Source: Micrococcaceae bacterium Sec5.7
GTDB lineage: Bacteria; Actinomycetota; Actinomycetes; Actinomycetales; Micrococcaceae
Length of the DNA stretch: 64,000 nucleotides
Direction of reading: 5' to 3'
Assembly: GCA_039636785.1 (NCBI GenBank)
Contig: CP144169.1
Span: 2,604,001-2,668,000 of the forward strand
The notes below the pieces were generated by a model, which was given only the letters and a program-made list of their open reading frames with translations, was not told where the DNA came from and made no database searches. Positions 58,016-64,000 of the stretch are shown in pieces (within the stretch, counting starts at the first letter, position 1; each line of letters begins with the position of its first letter). A program made the translations under genes and the position numbers.

Positions 58016-58603
58016 ATGGACCCCGGGGAGATCAAGGGAGCCCCTGGCTTCCGGCAGAACCCGGCTCCGGAAGCGGCCGCCGACACAGGGCATGCTGGAT
58101 TCCTCCTCGGCCGCGTCATCAGCCCCGGTTCAGCCCTTCAGCTGGGCGCGTACGGCCTGTTCCCGCCGTCGTCCGTCCAACAGCGGATCCTGACGCCGAC
58201 TACCCAACCGCTGACCGCCAAAAGTGCCGGCGGCGAACTCCTGTGGATGAGTTTCGCAGAACTCTGCGGTGGCCTGGCTTCCACGGCGGACTACCTCGCG
58301 TTGGCCGCGGAGTACAGGACATGGGTGATCGACGATGTTCCTTCACCGGCTGTTGAGTCTTCCGCCGGCACCGCATCTGCATGGCAGCGTTTCAGCAACA
58401 TGGTGGATGTGGTCTACGACCAGGACATCACTCTGTTCCTGATAGGCATAGGCCCGCTGGACTGGGATGCTGCGGCGTCCGGCCCCACGGGAAGTCGCCC
58501 GACGTCACCCGCGGACATGGCCCGGGTCGCCCACACATTGTCCCTGCTCGCACGGGTTCAATCAGCTGACGAGCGTTCCACCGAGGAGATGTCAGGAAGC
58601 TAA
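58016..58603 (+). CDS. ZapE/AFG1-like C-terminal domain protein lacking the ATPase
   Basis: A 195-residue protein whose centre reads LLWMSFAELCGGLASTADYLALAAEYRTWVIDDVPSP and SAWQRFSNMVDVVYDQDITLFL. This matches the C-terminal part of AFG1/ZapE ATPases (WFDFxELC..., ...RFINLVDxxYD). The P-loop, Walker B and sensor elements of the normal ~340-370 residue protein are missing; the N-terminal 60 residues here are Pro/Gly/Ala-rich with no ATPase motif. It starts 3 nt after corA and has no strong ribosome site, so it may be translated by coupling. Either a degenerate copy or a stand-alone domain. Confidence 0.7.
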   Translation: MDPGEIKGAPGFRQNPAPEAAADTGHAGFLLGRVISPGSALQLGAYGLFPPSSVQQRILTPTTQPLTAKSAGGELLWMSFAELCGGLASTADYLALAAEYRTWVIDDVPSPAVESSAGTASAWQRFSNMVDVVYDQDITLFLIGIGPLDWDAAASGPTGSRPTSPADMARVAHTLSLLARVQSADERSTEEMSGS

Positions 58604-58624
58604 GCGAAGACGCGCCCGGCACGC

Positions 58625-58670
58625 GGCGTCGCCGGGCCAGTGAAAAGGGCGTCGCCGGGCCAGTGAAAAG
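58625..58670. repeat. 23-bp exact tandem duplication
   Basis: The 23-bp unit (begins GGCGTCGCCGGGCCAGTG) occurs at 58625-58647 and again, identical, at 58648-58670. It lies in the convergent gap between the ZapE-like gene and DUF4242. Confidence 0.9.
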
Positions 58671-58676
58671 CAGGAG

Positions 58677-58925
58677 TCAGACTGCCAGCGGCACGGGGTG
58701 GATCTCGTCCGCCGGATGTCCTGCCCGCTCGTGAATACGCTGAACAGCGTCCGCGGACGGGGCCTCCGAGAGGCAGTAGACAAGGCCCGCCTCAGGATCT
58801 GCCCACGCCCGTTTGAAATCAACGTGTTCATCACCCTGGATTGCGAGGTCTGCGTTATGCGCAGCCAGCAGGTCCTCGGCGGTGATTCCCACCATGTTGC
58901 GGTGAACATCCATAAATTCGGCCAT
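58677..58925 (-). CDS. DUF4242 (SCO4226-like) small protein
   Basis: An 82-residue protein with FMDVHRNMVGITAEDLLAAH, then FKRAWADPEAGLVYCLSEAPS and ERAGHPADEIHPV, a close match to DUF4242. The Streptomyces member SCO4226 binds nickel, as I recall; the His and Glu/Cys residues are retained here, but binding is inference. It is a cytoplasmic ferredoxin-like fold. ATG 58925 has GGGAG 7 nt upstream. It is a single gene, convergent with the ZapE-like gene. Confidence 0.85.
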   Translation of the reverse strand: MAEFMDVHRNMVGITAEDLLAAHNADLAIQGDEHVDFKRAWADPEAGLVYCLSEAPSADAVQRIHERAGHPADEIHPVPLAV

Positions 58926-59149
58926 GATGTACTCCCAATTGGTTAGTAGAGCAGTGCGGATGCGCTGAGGCTACGCCCGCGCCGCTGTACCGTCAATGGG
59001 CCGGAATTGTGCTGAGGCCAAGGTGAAAGCGGTCCAGCTAAAACCGCCTGGAGCGGAGCGAAGTCACGAAATGGAAGAACCCGGCCGGGGCCAATACGCC
59101 GTTGGCCCAAGCCGTCGAGGATTGGGTGGACTATTGAGCCGGCGCCGGA

Positions 59150-59176
59150 GGAAGGCCCCACGGCGCGGGGCCTTCC
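59150..59176 (-). terminator. Terminator after small charged protein
   Basis: GGAAGGCCCC (59150-59159) pairs with GGGGCCTTCC (59167-59176), a perfect 10-bp stem with a 7-nt loop. It lies 12 nt beyond the stop of the minus-strand gene. The T-rich tail (CATTCTTTCG) is on the plus strand, so it may also end a plus transcript. Confidence 0.7.
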
Positions 59177-59188
59177 ATTCTTTCGCGG

Positions 59189-59395
59189 CTAGACCTTCTC
59201 GCGGGTGAGGTCTGCAACCGGTTCCCGATCCTTGCGTTCCCGGCGCCAGCGGGGGAAGGCCCAGAACTTGAAGTCCTGCGCCTCCACCCGAAGCTCCGGG
59301 CGCTCCTCAGTGTTCGTCTCCCGGCGCCCTTCAGGTTCCCGGGCGGAACCCTTCTTGAAGCTCCGCCGGAAATTCTCGTTCGATGGATAGCACAT
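59189..59395 (-). CDS. Small highly charged protein, unknown
   Basis: A 68-residue protein (MCYPSNENFRRSFKKGS..., then Glu/Arg-rich TNTEERPELRVEAQ, then FKFWAFPRWRRERKD). About a third of residues are Arg, Lys or Glu, and it is probably disordered. A perfect AAGGAGGT Shine-Dalgarno (minus strand 59401-59408) lies 5 nt before ATG 59395, the best ribosome site in the window, and a terminator follows, so it is very likely a real gene. No family recognised. Confidence 0.6.
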   Translation of the reverse strand: MCYPSNENFRRSFKKGSAREPEGRRETNTEERPELRVEAQDFKFWAFPRWRRERKDREPVADLTREKV

Positions 59396-59633
59396 CACCG
59401 ACCTCCTTATAACGACTGCCCCTTAATCGTCCTCCCAATACGCTGGCAAGTCGACAGTTCGTCGAGCGGTTTCTAAGGCGGCTGGCTCCGCAGCGAGCTC
59501 ACGGCCGCTGCAGGAGTGTCCAGGCAACAACGGATCCGTGCCGCGGGCAACCTGTATTCCTGACGTATTTGGCGCCTCGTCCACATAGACTGCCGCTGAA
59601 GCACCTCAACCGGCCCAGACCAAGGACGGTGTC

Positions 59634-60064
59634 ATGCCCCCTCGACCCCGACTATCTGACCTTCGAGTATCGGCCGGGATGATCAATCTCGTCCCCACCC
59701 TTGACGCCGTGGACCAGGAACTAGCCGATGCCGCCGGGATACTGACCGTGGATGGTCCCAACCTGATCGCCGAGAACCTACAGAACGGCGCCGACCTGAC
59801 GATCGTTTCATCCTTGGAGATCGCTCCGGAGTACCGCGGACACAAGATCGGCTACACCGTACTGAACGCCATCATCGAAACGGTTGGCCGTGCCGTGGCC
59901 CTCGTGCTGCTGCAGGCCGCGCCGATGATCTCCGATGAGGCGCCAGGGAGGGCTCGCCCGAACACGAGACGGCGAACGCCGGCTTAAAAACCTATTGGCA
60001 GGGTTTTGGCTTCGAGGAGGTGTCCGGAGGCTACTTCGCTTTTGCGAAAAAGTCCCTGGAGTGA
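59634..60064 (+). pseudogene. Frameshifted GNAT acetyltransferase
   Basis: The first 117 codons (ATG 59634) include EIAPEYRGHKIGYTVLNAIIE, a GNAT motif A (R/Q-x-x-G-x-G/A) binding acetyl-CoA. This frame then runs into a stop at 59985. In the next frame the sequence continues as ETANAGLKTYWQGFGFEEV and GGYFAFAKKSLE with a stop at 60062, the typical C-terminal end (YWxxxGF...). The shift falls near 59936-59945 (GATGAGGCGCCAGG) and is equivalent to loss of one base. It may be a genuine pseudogene or a sequencing error. TAGACT at 59586-59591 is a possible -10. Confidence 0.7.
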
Positions 60065-60421
60065 TCGCACCGGCCGGGCGCCCATAGGCGGCCGTCGTCG
60101 ACTGCTTCGCCAGCCACTCCCTTGAGGTGGTGGCTTTGCCTCCTGGAGGAGCTCAGGCTGCCGGGGCCACTACTTTCCATGGGCAGGCTGCTGTACGATC
60201 CGGAAATCCAAGCCTGCATTCGGGGTCCGGCGAGGAGTACGCGGAACCCATGGACAAGCACATTAGCCAGGAATAGCCTTAAGCCGTTCGAGAGTGCCCG
60301 ATGAAGATGGTCCGGGAGTACTTCGAGGAGACAACGCAGGGAGACGAATTCTGGTCTAGCCTCCAGCCAGGGTTCCGCGCGGGTAGTCTCTCTTTCAGCA
60401 CACACTCACAGGAGGAGCAAA
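60065..60421. other. Intergenic region, GNAT pseudogene / DUF2510
   Basis: No convincing gene. Short open frames on both strands have no recognisable protein and no good ribosome sites. The region ends with the AGGAGGA ribosome site of the DUF2510 gene. It may contain decayed coding DNA, but I cannot identify it. Confidence 0.4.
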
Positions 60422-60967
60422 ATGACGGATACGCCCCGCAGCCCTTTGGCTGCTCCCGGCTGGTATCCGGATCCCTCCGGGTCCGCCCAGCTTCGATGGT
60501 GGGACGGCCGGAGGTGGACTGAACACTTAAGCGGCGCGCCCTTTCAGAACAGGCCTACTGCCCGCCCCGAGATCAGTGCGCAGACCCCCGTCTACAACCC
60601 GCTGATCTGGGTAATCACCGTTCTGCCCCTCATCGCAGTTGCGCTCATCATCACCTGGAACCCGGTATTTCGCATCGTCTACGTGGGGGCCCGGCGCACA
60701 CCCACCGTCGACCCTGGCTCCGTGTTCACCCCGTCGTACTTCCTGCTGATCGGAAGCGGCTGGCTCATCTACGGGGTGTCCGTGTTGCTGGCATATCTCG
60801 ACTGGCAAAAGCTTGGCCGGGCCGGTGTGATTCGTCCCTTCCACTGGGCCTGGGCGTTCCTGGGCGCCACGATCTACATCATCGGCCGCTCCGTCATCGT
60901 TCACAAGGTCGCTGTCGGCCGCGGTCTCATTCCGGTCTGGGTACTCATTGAGTATTTGAAGCTTTGA
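60422..60967 (+). CDS. DUF2510 membrane protein
   Basis: A 181-residue protein. The N-terminal DUF2510 motif APGWYPDPSGSAQLRWWDG and RRWTEHL (about residues 11-37) is common at the N-terminus of actinobacterial membrane proteins. Three hydrophobic segments follow (LIWVITVLPLIAVALII, YFLLIGSGWLIYGVSVLLAYL, AWAFLGATIYIIGRSVIV). ACAGGAGGAGC precedes ATG 60422. The stop codon (60965-60967) lies within a 14-bp sequence that is also present, inverted, near the right end of the adjacent IS21 element. Confidence 0.75.
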   Translation: MTDTPRSPLAAPGWYPDPSGSAQLRWWDGRRWTEHLSGAPFQNRPTARPEISAQTPVYNPLIWVITVLPLIAVALIITWNPVFRIVYVGARRTPTVDPGSVFTPSYFLLIGSGWLIYGVSVLLAYLDWQKLGRAGVIRPFHWAWAFLGATIYIIGRSVIVHKVAVGRGLIPVWVLIEYLKL

Positions 60968-60981
60968 GCGCCACCTGTTCG

Positions 60982-61003
60982 TGCGGTTCAGCGCCGGGGT
61001 TCG
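60982..61003. repeat. IS21 left terminal inverted repeat
   Basis: 22 bp, 19 of which match the inverted right copy at 63467-63488. A perfect 14-bp repeat (TTGAGCGCCACCTG, 60964-60977) precedes it. Confidence 0.75.
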
Positions 61004-61062
61004 TGCGAGAGAGCGCCAGCGGTCGCGGGGCCTGGCGCCGCTGACGCTCTCCGTGACGGTTG

Positions 61063-61812
61063 CTAGGCGGTTGCGAGTGCTGTGTGCTCGCGCATGTTGT
61101 AATTGCCTGTCTCGACCCAGATCGTGTTGTGGATGATCCGGTCCATGATCGCGTCGGCGTGAACGCCGGAGCCGAGCCGCTGGTGCCAGTCCTTCTGCGA
61201 GTACTGGGTGCAGAACACTGTTGACGTCTCCCCGTAGCGGCGTTCCATCAGTTCCAGCAGCATGGTGCGCATCGATTCCGTGGGCCGATCCAGCAGCCAC
61301 TCATCGATGACCAGCAGGGTGAATGCCGCATATTTGCGCAGGAACTTGCCGGATCCGCCAGGGGTGTCTTGGGCGGCGACCCAGGCTTCCTCGAGGTCGG
61401 GCATGCGGACGTAATGCGCGCGGATGCGGTGTTCGCATGCGCGTTTAGCCATCGCGCACCCCAGGTAGGACTTCCCCGACCCGGTGAACCCTTGGAAGAC
61501 AACGTTCTGCTGCCGGGCCACGAACGAGCAGGTGCCGAGCTGGCTCAGCAGCGGCCGGTCAAGACCTCGCTCGTCGAGGAGGTCGATGCGGCGCAGGTCA
61601 GCGTTCGGGTAGCGCAGCCCCGCCCGCCGGATCAGGCCGGTGACTTTGGCATGGGTGAACGACGCGTAGGCGTCATCGACGACCAGCCGGAGACGATCTT
61701 CGAACGGCAGGCTGATGCTCAGCGTCTCGTCTTGGGTATCTATGGCCTCCAGCAGCTCGCCCGCGTTCATCTCCCGCAGCTTGCGTTTGGTTTCCGTGTC
61801 CAGGCGGCTCAT
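61063..61812 (-). CDS. istB: IS21 family helper ATPase IstB
   Basis: A 249-residue AAA+ ATPase of the IstB/DnaC type. Walker A is FTGSGKSYLGCAMA (about residues 102-115), Walker B LLVIDEWLLDRPT, and sensor I FCTQYSQKDW. IstB binds target DNA and directs IstA to new sites. Length is normal and no frameshift is seen. Its start overlaps the istA stop (ATGA, 61809-61812). Confidence 0.95.
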   Translation of the reverse strand: MSRLDTETKRKLREMNAGELLEAIDTQDETLSISLPFEDRLRLVVDDAYASFTHAKVTGLIRRAGLRYPNADLRRIDLLDERGLDRPLLSQLGTCSFVARQQNVVFQGFTGSGKSYLGCAMAKRACEHRIRAHYVRMPDLEEAWVAAQDTPGGSGKFLRKYAAFTLLVIDEWLLDRPTESMRTMLLELMERRYGETSTVFCTQYSQKDWHQRLGSGVHADAIMDRIIHNTIWVETGNYNMREHTALATA

Positions 61813-63362
61813 CGGGTCCCTCCTGCGTAGTAGGAGCTGCCGCGCACGTATCCGCCATCTTCGTCATCAGGCTCCTCGACGTGCCCGGTTTTGTCCTGCC
61901 CGGTGTCCAGGATCGGCCGCAGGTGGGCGTAACGGGGCGATCGTATCGGACCGCGCAGCGCGAGCTGGCATGCGGCTTCCACCCGGGCTGGTGAGAACCT
62001 ACGAGACAGACGCAGCACCGCCAGGGCCGGGTCGTAGCCGGCTTCCTCGATGCGGACAGACTCGAAGATCTTCTCGATCACGGTCCCGGTCGCCGGTCCC
62101 ATCCGTAACGCCCAGGCGTCGATCCGGGCCCGGTCCCAGGCTTGCCAGCTGTGCCCCTCGGGAAGGTCGGCTTCGTTCGTCCGATACTGGTTCGTCGTCG
62201 TCACGGGCAGCAGCAGGTGGCTGGTCAGGCGCTCATCACCCCGATAGATCTCGAGCATGGTGTCCGTGACGCGAAGATCAACATGCGCGCCGATGTGGGT
62301 GAACGGGACGGAGTAGAAGTTTTTTGACCAGACCACGTGTCCGTTCCGGCCTACTTTGCGCCCATATGTCCAGGTGCTGATCTCGAAAGTCACCGCCGGC
62401 AACGGTTGCAGCAGCGGCTTCTCCTCGGCCGTGAACACGCTCAGCCGGGAGCCCTCCCGCTTCTGGAACGGCTGTCGGTTGTAGGCATCGATCTGCTCCC
62501 GAACCCGGGCCCGCAGCTGCACCAGGCTGGTGAACTGCTCCTGCCTCAGACCCGCAATCACCCAGGTGGCGACGTGGGAGACAGTGTTTTCTACGCTGGC
62601 TTTGTCTTTCGGGTGCCGCACCCGGCCCGGTAGTACCGCCGCCGAATAATGCGCCGCCATCTCCCGATAAGCGTCGTTGAGGACGACTTCGCCCTCGCGC
62701 GGGTGAGAGATCACCCCGGTCTTGAGGTTGTCGGGGACGAGCCTCGGGACCGTGCCGCCGAAGAATGCGAACATCGCCGCATGCGCGCGCAGCCACGACT
62801 CCTGCCGCATATCCAACGTCGCCTCCACGAACGCATACCTGCTGAACGGCAGGCACGCGACGAACAAATACACCTTCGAGACCTCTCCCGTTGCCGGGTC
62901 AACGAGCTGCATCGTCGGCCCGGACCAGTCGACCTCGACGCTGCGGCCGGCCTTATGGCCGACCCGAGACGACGCGCCAGTGACGTTGGCGTAATCGCCG
63001 TAAAGCCTGCAGAACCGGTCATAACTCATCGCCGCTTGCCCGGCCCGACTGCACCCGTCGAGATACTCCTGGTGCAGCAGCTTCAACGTCACCCCAACCC
63101 TGGCCAGCTCGCGATGCACCTGGACCCAGTCCGGCTGCGCGAACACGCTCTCCCGCACCCCGCGACCGGGAAACAGCGCCAGATACACCTCGCCCTCAGA
63201 CTTCTCCGCAACATCGTCCCACCCGAGCCCGAGCTGATCCGCAGCATCGATCACCGCCTGAACGCTGTGCCTGGACATGCCCTGAGCAAGCGAGATCGCT
63301 CTGCCGGACAGGCCCTGGTTATGCAACTGCAAGACGAGCTTCGCCTTGATCTTCCGTACCAT
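61809..63362 (-). CDS. istA: IS21 family transposase IstA
   Basis: A 517-residue transposase. An N-terminal helix-turn-helix (GLSGRAISLAQGMSRHSVQAVIDAA) binds the ends. The DDE core is visible as VDWSGPTMQLVDPATG (first Asp), VPDNLKTGVISHP (second Asp) and DKASVENTVSHVATW (Glu). ATG 63362 has AAGGAG 9 nt upstream; an open frame seven codons earlier is not needed. All catalytic residues are intact, so the element may still be mobile. Confidence 0.95.
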   Translation of the reverse strand: MVRKIKAKLVLQLHNQGLSGRAISLAQGMSRHSVQAVIDAADQLGLGWDDVAEKSEGEVYLALFPGRGVRESVFAQPDWVQVHRELARVGVTLKLLHQEYLDGCSRAGQAAMSYDRFCRLYGDYANVTGASSRVGHKAGRSVEVDWSGPTMQLVDPATGEVSKVYLFVACLPFSRYAFVEATLDMRQESWLRAHAAMFAFFGGTVPRLVPDNLKTGVISHPREGEVVLNDAYREMAAHYSAAVLPGRVRHPKDKASVENTVSHVATWVIAGLRQEQFTSLVQLRARVREQIDAYNRQPFQKREGSRLSVFTAEEKPLLQPLPAVTFEISTWTYGRKVGRNGHVVWSKNFYSVPFTHIGAHVDLRVTDTMLEIYRGDERLTSHLLLPVTTTNQYRTNEADLPEGHSWQAWDRARIDAWALRMGPATGTVIEKIFESVRIEEAGYDPALAVLRLSRRFSPARVEAACQLALRGPIRSPRYAHLRPILDTGQDKTGHVEEPDDEDGGYVRGSSYYAGGTR

Positions 63363-63466
63363 TACCGGTACTCCTTCCACCACGTGGCCCTCACGCGGTG
63401 GAAGGAGCTTTTCAGGTGGCGCTCAACCACACCAACACTGGCGCTGACCAGCGCAAATCGTGGGCT

Positions 63467-63488
63467 CGGACCCCGGCGCTAACCCGCA
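63467..63488. repeat. IS21 right terminal inverted repeat
   Basis: 22 bp, 19 matching the left copy in inverse orientation. The inverted partner of TTGAGCGCCACCTG is about 40 bp further inside (63413-63426), instead of outside as on the left. Confidence 0.75.
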
Positions 63489-63493
63489 CCACA

Positions 63494-63958
63494 TATGGAC
63501 CCCTCAAGAGCGAATATTCACTCATCGGCACCATGGCGATCAGCTTCGCCGTCGTGAGCTTCAAGGTCGCGGCTGTCATGTCCGCGATGGCCGCCGCCAT
63601 TCCAGCGTAGGAATGCATATGGCTCCCTGCAGTGAGTCGCTACTCGGCCATTTTCTGACGCTCGCGTGCTCGGCCAGCCAGGGTCATCTCGGCGTTCCGG
63701 AGTTGTCTCCGTTGATGCCCGTTGCTGTGACCGCGGGAACAACTCGTGTGACGTCGCTCGGATCATTCTCAGTGTGGCGATGCTTTCGTGATTGCCAGCG
63801 GGTGCGAGATCCCGGCAGAATACGAGAACACGCTCTGAGGATCCACAACGAAACACAAGGGAAAGGAAGAGCCACCCCCACAGGGTGGCTCTTCTCGTTT
63901 CGAAGAAAATTGAGTCCTCGAAACGTGAACTTCATCCATGTTTCGGGTAAGGCCTCAT
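63494..63958. other. Intergenic region, IS21 / tRNA-Ala
   Basis: No gene recognised. Short frames on both strands (for example around 63500-63860) look like scrambled or decayed coding DNA. A terminator hairpin sits at 63867-63893, and CGTTTCG / CGAAACG (63895-63901, 63919-63925) is a further small inverted repeat between it and the tRNA gene. Confidence 0.45.
63867..63893 (-). terminator. Terminator downstream of tRNA-Ala
   Basis: AAGAGCCACCC (63867-63877) pairs perfectly with GGGTGGCTCTT (63883-63893), 5-nt loop. It lies about 66 nt beyond the 3' end of the tRNA on the minus strand and so probably ends its transcript. Confidence 0.75.
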
Positions 63959-64000
63959 TGGTGGAGCTAAGGAGATTCGAACTCCTGACCTCTTCGATGC
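63959..64000 (-). tRNA. tRNA-Ala (3' part; 5' end outside window)
   Basis: Read on the minus strand the edge gives GCAT (positions 35-38), CGAAG (anticodon stem 3'), AGGTC variable loop, AGGAG-TTCGAAT-CTCCT T-arm, TAGCTCC acceptor strand, discriminator A and an encoded CCA. Positions 35-36 are G and C, so the anticodon is NGC, i.e. alanine (first base is outside the window). Confidence 0.9.

Larger units (their letters stand above)
60976..63493 (-). mobile_element. IS21-family insertion sequence
   Basis: It contains istA and istB with a 4-nt overlap, as in IS21. Imperfect terminal inverted repeats: TGCGGTTCAGCGCCGGGG... (60982-61003) and its counterpart at 63467-63488 (19 of 22 bases match). 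IS21 ends normally start with TGT, which gives 60976 and 63493 as the best outer limits. Further GCGCC-core repeats lie inside both ends. The 4-8 bp flanks do not form an obvious target duplication. The exact left boundary is uncertain because a perfect 14-bp inverted pair (60964-60977 and 63413-63426) lies at different distances from the two ends. Confidence 0.8.

Noticed and set aside
60031..60405. Minus-strand frame of 124 codons between the GNAT pseudogene and DUF2510
   Set aside because: No ribosome site, no motif, and it overlaps the readable C-terminus of the GNAT pseudogene.

Overview
The window looks like a chromosomal segment of a high-GC actinobacterium of the Micrococcaceae, most probably Arthrobacter/Pseudarthrobacter. 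This is inferred from GC-rich codon use, a gluABCD glutamate importer, the succinylase DAP pathway, a FdxA-DapC pair, a DUF3117 gene close to sigE, and many genes that appear to start translation at or next to their transcription start. No database search was possible, so family calls rest on motifs and gene order read from the sequence.

Layout. 1-4.2 kb: the 5' part of an ECF sigma factor (sigE-like), a divergent O-methyltransferase, DUF3117, and a LOG / DivIVA-domain / GT-C glycosyltransferase operon. 4.3-7.6 kb: gluABCD glutamate ABC importer with a strong hairpin after the binding-protein gene. 7.6-16.8 kb: housekeeping metabolism: divergent dapE/dapD, two unknown proteins, a TetR regulator, galE, gltA, and fdxA-dapC. 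16.8-22.3 kb: an MFS exporter with a divergent ArsR-type regulator and a large palindromic operator, typA, and an SGNH-hydrolase lipoprotein. 22.3-29.8 kb: an oligopeptide ABC importer (oppA, an unusually long oppB, oppC, fused oppDF) with an opposite-strand PH-like membrane gene inside it and a truncated ATPase remnant after it. 30-38.5 kb: ychF, rmuC, ispH, a membrane protein, xseAB, PPK2 and an alanine-type aminotransferase. 38.6-42.2 kb: OpuC/ProU-type osmoprotectant importer. 42.4-50 kb: rsgA with a tiny upstream ORF, Nudix, GH35 beta-galactosidase, pirin, GlcNAc-type kinase, nitronate monooxygenase. 49.3-57 kb: a run of regulator/effector pairs (LysR-MFS, Lrp-trans-sulfuration enzyme, ArsR with a coupled small protein, MFS-Lrp). 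57-61 kb: CorA, a ZapE-like protein lacking its ATPase, DUF4242, a small charged protein, a frameshifted GNAT and a DUF2510 protein. 61-63.5 kb: an IS21-family element (istA/istB). The right edge is the 3' part of a tRNA-Ala gene.

Regulatory architecture. About 16 genes have a TAnnnT-like -10 hexamer whose last base is about 6 nt before the ATG/GTG, with little or no Shine-Dalgarno. This implies widespread leaderless transcription and fixes several start codons (dapE, the 78-aa protein at 16569, pirin, ychF). Convergent gene pairs are closed by long, nearly perfect hairpins, mostly without U-tracts. Binding-protein genes of importers are followed by intercistronic hairpins. Several 3' ends carry short (12-23 bp unit) tandem duplications.

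I saw no prophage, CRISPR array, secondary-metabolite cluster or obvious defence island. The most unusual items are the OppB insertion, the ATPase-less ZapE homologue, the 27-residue ORF before rsgA, the mirrored dapE/dapD promoters, the iteron-like repeats in front of the second ArsR gene, and the rearranged terminal repeats of the IS21 element.
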